A stretch of DNA of 36,324 nt from assembly GCA_029204225.1 (NCBI GenBank), contig CM055107.1, positions 44,289,720-44,326,043 on the forward strand, in the 5' to 3' direction. The position numbers were made by a program, and so were the translations under genes. Position 1 is the stretch's first letter; every line of letters begins with the position of its first letter. Below the pieces are notes generated by a model, which had not been told where the DNA came from, did not search any database, and saw nothing but the letters and a program-made list of their open reading frames with translations. Shown piece after piece: positions 29,290 through 36,324 of the stretch. Origin of the DNA: Diphasiastrum complanatum (lineage: Eukaryota > Streptophyta > Lycopodiopsida > Lycopodiales > Lycopodiaceae).

Positions 29290-29590
29290 CGAGAATCCTT
29301 TCGCTTCGTGTTTCACGTCGCTTCGCTTTGTGATCACTTAGCTATAAGGATAAATCAATTACAGAGCTCACCTAGTTTTTGTTTTGTTTTGTTTCGTTTC
29401 GTCCTGTTCCATCTCGTCTCGTCTCGTCTAGTTACAAAACTTGATTGCTTGATTGATCTTGTCGCAAATTATTTCGCTTCGTTTCATTTTGTTTCGCGAT
29501 CTGTGCTTTCAGCAAGAATCAATGTCAGTGCAAGTTTTGCTTCGCTTCGTTTCGTTTTTTCATTTAGAATTTGTCTTGTTTCGTTTGGTT
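29290..29590 (+). repeat. TTTCG/CTTCG-rich degenerate microsatellite tract
   Basis: Repeated ttcgcttcgtttcg, tctcgtctcgtctcg and ttttgttttgtttcg runs give a pentamer-based, pyrimidine-rich strand over 300 bp. The open frame across it (FVLFRFVLF-like) is a by-product of the repeat and not a gene. Confidence 0.75.
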
Positions 29591-29754
29591 GTGTTATAGA
29601 GCCTGATTGATTCAACTCGAACAAAAATAATTTGAGTGTCGCAAAAAATTTCGCAAATCATTCATGATCTAATTTTATCAGTTTGTCACCAGAGTATTGG
29701 CTCAGGTTTGCATTTTCTGAGTGCATTCTTTCCTTGCTATTCTCATCACTATCT

Positions 29755-29936
29755 CTTTTTCTCATGCTTTTGTTGTATTTGCTAATTATTGGATCTGAAC
29801 GTTATTGAAATTGTATATTCTTATGCTTTTTGTGAGACAAAAAGAGAGAGAGAGAGAGAGAAGCAAGTATCTAACTTATTGTGAATTGTAGTGTCAATTG
29901 ATTTAGGGTTAATGGATGTCGTGTTAATCTATAGTG
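29755..29936 (+). repeat. LTR-like fragment similar to 18770-18930
   Basis: Shares ctcatgctttt...ttgttg, tttttgtgaga with a GA tract (29843-29861), and gtagtgt...gttaatgg in the same order as 18776-18925. Probably the same unidentified LTR family; the match is loose. Confidence 0.45.
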
Positions 29937-30008
29937 TTAATGGATCAACTTACTAACGTGGAAAACTGGATGAATTCCAACGTTAGCTGGAAGTTCTAGT
30001 TTGTATGC
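29937..30008 (-). pseudogene. Ty3-type integrase C-terminal scrap
   Basis: The minus strand reads FAYKLELPANVGIHPVFHVSKL, a hallmark of the C-terminal end of Ty3/gypsy integrase. Only about 24 codons remain, joined at 30003-30008 to a copia RNase H tail of opposite orientation. Confidence 0.72.
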
Positions 30009-30087
30009 GAACTTGTTTATGAAGCATAGGACTTCACTTGGAGTGTTCTCAGAGTCTATGCTAAAACTTGTTGAAGAGGGAGTGTGA
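30004..30087 (+). pseudogene. copia element G: RNase H C-terminal tail
   Basis: YANLFMKHRTSLGVFSESMLKL, then VEEGV and stop. It matches the end of element D (DLFTKHRTSLGVYSKS). As in D, the stop codon lies within the start of the LTR. Nothing upstream of this remains. Confidence 0.82.
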
Positions 30088-30386
30088 GAGATTTCAACTA
30101 GTTTGATCAATTTGGTCATATTTGTTTATTTGGCAATTGAGGCCAATTTTCATATTAGACTTAGAGTTTGACTTTCAAAAGTTATATTGGTTTAAAATCA
30201 TTCGAATTGCCACTTTCATAAAGTGAGAAAAATGTAGGAGGTCGAGTTTAGTAGATTCAAATTTGAATGTTGGAGACATTGAATCTAGTCCACATTAAGG
30301 CTAGGGTTTTTGTCATGGAGAGAAACCAAACTTATTAATGAGCCATGGATCTGCTATATATAGTTGTACACATGTGGGAAAAGAAG

Positions 30387-30461
<75 letters not shown>

Positions 30462-30785
30462 TTCATGCTTATACATGAGTTCTCTTGGGTTCATCTCTCC
30501 ATTGGTGCACTATCTTGGTGATATCTTGCAATCTTGTGTGTAGAGTGCTCATTTTATGCTATATTCGGATCCACACGTGTGAAATACAACATCTTACTAT
30601 TTATGTACGAATAAAAACTTCATATTATCTTTTGTTTGATGTATGATCAATATCTAGTTGAGTTTGAATCTCTATCATTGAGTAGATGTTGGTTTTCTAC
30701 ATTGGCATTGATGAATTTTGTGTTGTCTTTCTAATCAAAGATCAATAGATGGTAATGGATGTTAAATGATTCATTTTTCTTCACA
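30083..30785 (+). mobile_element. 3' LTR of element G (703 bp)
   Basis: Preceded by the PPT gaagagggag. Runs TGTGAGAGATTTC to TTTCTTCACA. TATA box ctatatatag near 30354, a long CT tract at 30391-30459, cattggtgcactat, and CACACGTGTG at 30572-30581. Same lineage as the LTR at 25294-25812. Confidence 0.82.
30391..30459 (+). repeat. (CT)n microsatellite in the LTR of element G
   Basis: About 34 uninterrupted CT units just after the TATA box; the LTR at 25294 has only a short CT tract at the same place. Confidence 0.95.
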
Positions 30786-31640
30786 GGATCTTGAGGAGCT
30801 TTCTCTTATAGTGTCCTAACTCCCTTATACATAGATTCATCTAGGAGAATAGAGTTTCTAAGCATGGTTCCTCTATTCATAGAATTGCTATTGATAACTC
30901 TACACATGCATTCACTGTTCCAAAACTTGTACTAACTCCATTTAGTGTGTTCTGAGCCTCACAAGGATGTTAGTTACTTTCAGGTCATGTCCAGTATGAT
31001 GTGGCATAACTAACAGCTTGATTCACTGGAGTACCGTGTACCCAAGATTAGGAGTATACTGAATCATATGTATTGGTCATGGGCATGACAATATAGCTCT
31101 CTTCTTTCTAGAACACCAAGGATTGTGGTCTAGGTGAACAACAGAAAAATCGATTTAGAGTTGATTCTTAGGCTCGGGAGGATATTCCACCTCACCGGGA
31201 GCCCGTTAACCCTCCCTATGTATTCTAAGAGGTTGGCATTCTAGCAAAGCCAAGTTGTACATCACAGTAACCACAGATATGTTAGTATCAACCATTCCTA
31301 GAGCAACGATGTCATAAATAAGACGTTAGCTTTTACATCAACCATTCCGCCAACATCCAAGGTAGGTTAACACATAAAATGATGCACACAAGCAACTCAT
31401 ACCCATACTAAAGATGACAATACAACTATGATAGAAGTATGCCTTGTGATTGTTACATAAGCTCATAAATAAGGCAATTTTGTAAAAATTTCTACTAAGC
31501 ATAAAAACAACTAGCATTTAGAATAGACAAGTGGGACATAAACATGTCATTCCATACCAATTAAATGATTTGATCATTTCACACACATACCAAATGTTAG
31601 TTCGTTCTTGCAATTATACACGTGATGACACAAATCAGCT
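30786..31640. other. stretch without identifiable genes
   Basis: No domain motif recognised. A phrase atcaaccattcc occurs twice (near 31295 and 31337). Possibly decayed transposon DNA. Confidence 0.35.
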
Positions 31641-32314
31641 TTGGAAAAAGGATACCTCAATACCGTGCTGGGATCGTGCTTAATGGGTAGAGGGGCTCAG
31701 TCACCGTTTGCGCTGGTCCAACTCGACCTGCCGCATGGCCACCATTTTCTCTCAAGGGCATGTGGGGCCTTCTTCACAATGAAAATTCAAAAGTGCTTCT
31801 TTTTTGTGGACTCAACCTTGCAATCTGCTAGACAGATCACACTGACAGACCGTGAGGGAGACTGATTCCGCAGTTGTGGTTGGCGCGCATAGGGGAGCTT
31901 GCATACCCCTTCTGATTTCAGTGGCAGATCATGGGTGCTCTTCGTTACTGATCGTCAATGATCGCTCTGTATGCAAAGCTGCAGTAGGCTTCAATAGGTT
32001 ATCTGAAGCGCAGGGCAGCAGAACTCACTCATCCACTCGAGCCATCGATCTGTACTCAGATAGTAGGCAGCCGAAGTGAAAGCAGTGATGGATTTTGAAA
32101 ACCAAATTCGAAGGTGGCCATAGAGCCCATACTGCTTTGCTACTATGATTGTCGGAGCACTTCGATTTGATGTTAAAGAGTGCTTCAAGCCTTACCACTC
32201 ATTGGATGTTCCTTTGCACTCTGCTGCCATAGGGTTTCAGCGGTTCTATCACATTCGTAGGCAAAACTCTACAATACCTTTGATTTTTTACTTCCCAAAG
32301 CTATCCAGAGCTTA
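31641..32314. other. unidentified GC-richer segment, possibly an old gene or repeat remnant
   Basis: Base composition is visibly higher in G and C than its surroundings, with short overlapping plus-strand frames (31641-31865 and 31852-32079). A further readable but broken stretch lies near 32085-32290 (FATMIVGALRFDVKECF). I recognise no family. It may be a decayed exon or part of an unknown transposon. Confidence 0.3.
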
Positions 32315-32476
32315 AACACGATTTTGATTGGGGAGTGCTGCTTCACCTGAGGCTTTGATGGTGGTGCTTCATATTGAATTGACTCTCCACAACATAACAC
32401 GATTTTGATTGGGGAGTGCTGCTTCACCTGAGGCTTTGACGGTGGTGCTTCATGTTAAATTGACTCTCCACAACAT
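32315..32476. repeat. 81-bp tandem duplication (2 copies)
   Basis: Copies at 32315-32395 and 32396-32476 (aacacgattttgattgggg ... tccacaacat) differ at only about three positions, indicating a recent duplication. Confidence 0.9.
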
Positions 32477-32511
32477 TTTTGAACTTGAGAAAAACATCAA
32501 GAAGTTTTTTC

Positions 32512-32793
32512 TTACTCTTTACAAGATAGATCCACATTAAAGTTATCAATGCAAATCACAAACATCTTTGATCCTCCATTACTCAAAGCACTAGTACAAT
32601 GCACATCCAAATGTACTAAATGAAAATGAATTTTAGATCTTAAGCTAGATCTAGAATAAGACAACATTTGTGACTTTGACATTGAACAAATCTCACGAAC
32701 TTGTTTCTTTACCTTCAAACCACCATGGTTAGAAACAACATATCTAAAACGTCCCCCAAGACCTCCAATCAAGATAAAGCTCCAAGAACGCAA
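32512..32793 (-). pseudogene. copia element I: pre-integrase/integrase N-terminal fragment
   Basis: Minus strand: LKVKKQVREICSMSKSQML (end of the zinc-binding region, one Cys visible), SRSSLRSKIHFHLVHLDVHC with the first catalytic Asp, then SALSNGGSKMFVICIDNF. Truncated at about 32512. It is separated from the protease part by the inserted stretch 32794-33281. Confidence 0.75.
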
Positions 32794-33281
32794 TGGGGAA
32801 GTGCAATGGATGAAACCGACCCAACCACACCTAGATCTGCTCCGATCTAGCCCCCGAACATTACGGAGTTTGGCAAATCACAATGATAGGAAGCACTTGC
32901 CAATCCAACAATATAACGGCCGTAGACTCTCAATGATCCCCACAGATAGAGGTGAGAGTATATATAGAGTGTAGCACCCATCTTGTCTTCCCATGCACCG
33001 AATACACAGGTAAGCATGCTATCAGTCTATGCCTAACTCCCATGCATGTCCACTACATGTAGGTATCCCCAACCTATAATAGCCAAAACTTATGCATAAA
33101 CACGGTGCATGTACATACTATCCCATACTAGGATGCAACACACATGCCTATACCGCATGCGGGTGTGATCCCATGGTCCTACACTCGATTATTATCCAGA
33201 TTAGGCCTGGCCCCTATGTCCAAGGAAGCCCCTAATGGTCCAAACCCCCATTAACGTCAATATCCATCAAGGTTGTAGAGC
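32794..33281. mobile_element. insert between element I pieces, LTR-like
   Basis: About 490 bp of non-coding DNA with a TATA-like agtatatatagag near 32946-32958, lying between the protease and integrase parts of element I. Likely a solo LTR or other small insertion. I could not find a clear target duplication or terminal repeats. Confidence 0.4.
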
Positions 33282-33555
33282 TCAACTTGTCTCTTGCCTT
33301 GGACAATCAAGACCATTCTTTTTTCTTAAGCAATAATCACCAACAAATTCCACTTTAAGCCCTTTTTCAATCATTTGACACACATTAAGAACATCCTTAG
33401 TATTGGAAGGTATGAACAAAACATTCTTCAAGCTTACATTCTTATTTGTAGACAAGAGAAAAATAGGAGTAGCACCAATGCCCTTGATAATAACTTTATT
33501 ACCATTGGCCATGTTGATGACCTTCTTCTCTCCTTCATAGGGCACCAAAAAAGTA
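33282..33555 (-). pseudogene. copia element I: protease C-terminal part
   Basis: Reads FVPYEGEKKVINMANGNKV, IIKGIGATPIFLLSTNKNV and SLKNVLFIPSNTKDVLNVCQM, then LKVEFVGDYCLRKKNG: the normal flap and C-terminal region of copia protease. It continues across the small insert at 33566-33788 to the active-site side at 33799 onward. Confidence 0.8.
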
Positions 33556-33798
33556 AGTACTCTTGCAAGGATTTCAAATACAAGTAATTACATAAATAAC
33601 AAAATCTCATAGAGAAAGAAAAGTCACAGTCAATATTAAGATATAAATTTACTTAAAACTCTGAAGAACTTTGGCAATTTTTGTTTTAAATTTTTTTGAG
33701 ATTTAATAGTTGTTAACGTTAATTAACATTTGTTAACCTTGAGTTATTTATATAACATTTTCAAGTAATTACGTAAATTAGAAATTAGAGTACTCTTG
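33556..33798. mobile_element. 223-bp MITE-like insert with 10-bp target duplication
   Basis: AGTACTCTTG occurs at 33556-33565 and again at 33789-33798. The AT-rich DNA between them (33566-33788) interrupts the protease frame (HMTCHKST on one side, YFFVPYEG on the other) exactly at the duplication. Both ends carry caagtaattac-taaat, in direct orientation and around a palindromic gtaattac. Clear terminal inverted repeats are not visible. A 9-10-bp duplication points to a Mutator-like source. Confidence 0.68.
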
Positions 33799-34229
33799 TG
33801 ACATGTCATATGAAAGCTTGCTCCACTATCAATTCCACCATGGATCAATATCTCCATCATTGGTTAGCAAAAAAGAAGACATCAAAAATTAAAGACTTGA
33901 ATTTTGCTCATCAACACCATCCTCATTAAAAGTGAAATTGCCTTGCTTCTCACCTTGATCTCTTTTCTTCTTGAAGCAATCACAAGCAAAATGTTCTTTG
34001 ATTCCACAATAGAAACATTTCAACTTTGACTGTTTCTTTTTACCCTTAAAAGAAGAAGACTCACTTTGATCTTGTCCTTTAGACCACTTGCCCTTGTCCT
34101 TGCCTTTGAACTTGAACTTTCCCCTTGAGAATATAGCTTCCTCCTCTCCAACTTGAGATGTGGAAGATGATCCTCTTGGAGTGTAAACTCTTCAGCCATC
34201 AAGACCTCTTGCAAGAACTCTTGCAACCT
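33799..34229 (-). pseudogene. copia element I: gag C-terminus with zinc knuckle, start of protease
   Basis: Minus strand: LQEFLQEVLMAEE, a frameshift, EEEAIFSRGKFKFKGKDKGKWSKG, a complete zinc knuckle CFYCGIKEHFACDC, FNEDGVDEQNSS, NDGDIDPWW, and a decayed active-site stretch ending HMTCHKST. Gag of the same lineage as the gag-only element. The PBS sits directly against the middle of gag, so leader and capsid N-terminus have been deleted. Confidence 0.8.
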
Positions 34230-34241
34230 GCTCTGTTACCA
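34230..34241 (-). promoter_or_regulatory. primer-binding site of element I (variant)
   Basis: Minus-strand TGGTAACAGAGC, one mismatch to TGGTATCAGAGC, abutting TG...CA-type LTR sequence at 34242. Confidence 0.65.
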
Positions 34242-34500
34242 TGTTTAGATCCAACACATGCTTATTGATTGCACATCTAGAATCATTTACAAGCTAGTTC
34301 AATCATGCATCTACCATGCTAGAACTTGGAAATACACGAAAATCTGATAAAAATCACTAAGATATGATATATTATTGTCCATGTCCATACAACAACAGTA
34401 GTACATCACCTTTCACACGTGTGAATTAGCATTCTATACATTAGAACTCAAGATATTATGAGAAATAACACCAGTGACATTTGTTTTGGGACTTTGACCT
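34242..34500 (-). mobile_element. 5' LTR of element I, 3' part
   Basis: The minus-strand end is GGATCTAAACA next to the PBS. It contains tttcacacgtgtgaa at 34411-34425, as in the related LTRs. The far (5') boundary is not resolved; homology to other LTRs fades beyond about 34500. Confidence 0.55.
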
Positions 34501-34759
34501 GAAAAAGAGTAATTTTTTTTGGTGTTTTTTAATGGTCCTAGTTTTAGGCCAAAATCATTTAATAAATCTTTAAATTTTGTTTTTAAAAAAAGCCAAAAAA
34601 TGCATATTTTGAATAAAGAACTACAAGTTTTTAGTTGCAAACTTCATAAAATCATCATAATTACAAACAAAATAATAACTCAAGAGAACAAATAATTTTT
34701 GAAACTCAAAATCCCATTGAAATGCAAAACAACTTAAATTATATTTGCACATTTTTTTT
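34501..34759. other. AT-rich stretch between element I and the DUF7869-like remnant
   Basis: A cctagttttaggccaaaat block near 34547 also occurs (minus strand) in the gag-only LTR, so part of this may be LTR. Otherwise nothing seen. Confidence 0.35.
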
Positions 34760-36324
34760 TTAAAGTACATTTTCTAAGGAATTTTCACTGATGCCTCTCA
34801 ATTCAAAACTTGACATATTCTCAACACTCTCATTTTCAGCTGATGAAATGGAAGACCCATCTTCTTCATCAGAGTCAACTGGCATATCTTCCTTAGAATC
34901 CGCATCTAATGTTGACAAAAAAAACCTTGTAAATCAGCTTTTCTATGTTGATGACGAGTGGAGGATGATGGTTTTAATAGTAATCCAAGTCGTTCTTTCA
35001 ATATAAGTATAGTTGACTTTCGTAGATGATTGATCATTGTTAATTCAAAATTAAATGCTAAAACATCTACACCTTGTAGATTCAAATCGTCAACTCTTGG
35101 TTGATTTTTTGACAATCTCTTTCTCTTGCCTTTGGATCTACTTGCAACATTTTGAGTTCGTACCTTCCCAAAAAAGCATTCATTAAAGTGGTGCGCAACC
35201 AATGGACATGTAGTACTTTTGTTTGATTGCTATTTTGAATAAAACCAAATACTTTGGCAATCCAAAATGTATGTCCTTCATTGTTTTCTGAAGCTAGAAG
35301 TGCAATAAGGCTTCCAATTTGGATTTCATTCAAATCACCGTGCCATTTCATTTTTGTAGCTTTTACACTTTGCCTATTCTTCCTTGAGCCCACATAAATT
35401 TCACGTTCCTCACCTTGCACAAGCTACAAGAAATCATTATCTCGAAGAAGATCTGAAGGTTTGACAGTTGTAGTTGATGTTTCTAATTTATGAGGCCAAT
35501 GAGATTCTTCAGTTGTTGATGTATGTTTGAGATTGAGCAAACTGATTTTATGTTCCTCGAAAAAGTCCATCCACCAATGCTGATCAAACTCATCAAAAAA
35601 ATGATAAGTTGCTTGAATACTTGATTCCAAAAAATTTAATGAGGCAAATGGATCAATCTCACGATGTTCTCTTTGCGCCTTTTGTTCTTCTAACAAGGAC
35701 TTCAAGGGAGACAACACAACAAGCTTGATTTGAGTCGATGGAATGTTAAGCGAAAATCGAACTCCTTCAAGAGGTAGCCACTGAAACCGAATTTGAAAAT
35801 AGTTTGCCCCATAATAATATAATGCCTGATTCGTTACATTTGATTTTAAATTGGTGCTGAAAGCTAATATCATTAATATAAGCTACGCATCGCTCTGTTT
35901 CATTGGACGCCTTAACATAGTCACGAAAATCATATGTGTGTCTGATTAATGACACGTTTGTCTTTGGCACATACAATTCCTCGACAATGCTTTGAAGCAC
36001 TGGTAAAGAAATTGCATCTCAACCTCTTAGAAAAACAATTACACATTTGATCAATTTGATCTTGGGTATGTGCTACCAACAAAAATCCTATTTTTACTTT
36101 TGTGAAAAAAAATTTCTCCACTAGCATGGACAAGTATGCCAAAACAGTTTGATTTTTATTTTCCCTAGCAGTGTTGTCAAGTTGCAAATAAAGTATTTCT
36201 GGAAGATTTTCACCAAATTCGCAAATTATCTTATGTACAATGGTGATCATCAAATTTGGATCGTTTCGAACATTGGGATATTAAAAAAAGACAAGTTGTT
36301 TTGTAGACTTTAACAACTCGCAAG
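34760..36324 (-). pseudogene. DUF7869-like protein remnant (transposase-related?), 5' end outside window
   Basis: Minus-strand order: YPNVRNDPNLMITIVHKII, LQLDNTARENKNQTVLAYLS, VKIGFLLVAHTQDQIDQM, LYVPKTNVSLIRHTYDF and LYYYGANYFQIRFQWLP. These are followed by a charged region, GHTFWIAKVFGFI with VLHVHW, VDDLNLQGVDVLAFNFELT, and a very acidic C-terminus (SKEDMPVDSDEEDGSS) ending at 34760. LQ-DN-ENKN followed by GHTH-IDQ is the signature I associate with DUF7869 proteins; here GHTH has become AHTQ. Lesions: frameshifts near 36280, 36010, 35835, 35190 and in a T8 run near 34920, and a TAG at 35424-35426. Cellular role unknown; transposase ancestry is inference. Confidence 0.6.

Noticed and set aside
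29272-29610. 112-codon plus-strand frame rich in Phe, Arg and Ser
   Set aside because: It is produced by the TTTCG/CTTCG microsatellite; composition is explained by the repeat.
32315-32476. Possible CRISPR-like or satellite array
   Set aside because: Only two adjacent copies with no spacers; a simple tandem duplication in a plant context.

Overview
The window is a repeat-dense piece of land-plant nuclear DNA. Evidence for this is the many Ty1/copia pieces with plant-type primer-binding sites (TGGTATCAGAGC and variants, initiator-Met tRNA), Ty3-type fragments, small non-autonomous LTR elements, and remnants of two apparently non-retrotransposon genes. There are no bacterial-style operons, and I recognised no tRNA or rRNA gene and no CRISPR array. 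A large, insertion-tolerant genome such as a fern or another seed-free plant is plausible, but the sequence alone does not prove it. I see no host gene that looks intact. The only long open frame is a 1030-codon gag-type frame inside a young retrotransposon.

Layout. 1-2977: decayed copia element on the minus strand (IN, PR, gag, PBS, LTR of 'family A'). 2978-4785: nothing identifiable. 4786-12014: a WD40 gene remnant of the JINGUBANG type (minus strand), split by a nested insertion. A very compact TRIM/SMART-like element (TSD TGATA) sits in the WD40 gene, and a 5552-bp gag-only LTR element (TSD ATGAG, two 647-bp LTRs differing at 3 positions) sits in one LTR of that TRIM. 12240-14944: decayed copia element B (minus). 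14945-18061: LTR-like DNA with hairpin repeats, copia fragment C (minus) and a probable solo LTR. 18062-20760: Ty3-type protease and gag remnants (minus), separated by promoter/LTR-like DNA and a tandem-repeat block. 20783-21754: 3' end of a copia element on the plus strand with a second family-A LTR.

22050-30785: a chain of plus-strand copia derivatives with related LTRs (TGTGA...TTCACA). Two of these (around 22.1-23.2 kb and 25.8-26.7 kb) carry an integrase tail followed by a conserved 3' module where RT-RNase H would be expected. Element D (23.4-25.8 kb) keeps a nearly intact RT with YVDD. A minus-strand mosaic (26.7-27.8 kb) joins Ty3-like gag to copia gag/PR. An array of about 150-bp repeats lies at 28-28.9 kb and a TTTCG-rich tract at 29.3-29.6 kb. 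30786-34500: unidentified DNA, then copia element I (minus) with a small insert flanked by a 10-bp target duplication. 34760-36324: degraded remnant of a protein resembling DUF7869 (minus, runs off the window).

The biology is transposon ecology rather than a host pathway. Non-autonomous elements that keep only the cis-acting sites (LTR, PBS, PPT), with or without gag, appear to depend on reverse transcriptase supplied by relatives such as element D. The 3' module shared by the gag-only element and two RT-less derivatives is the best candidate for something not described before. Family names were assigned by eye from motifs; no database search was possible.
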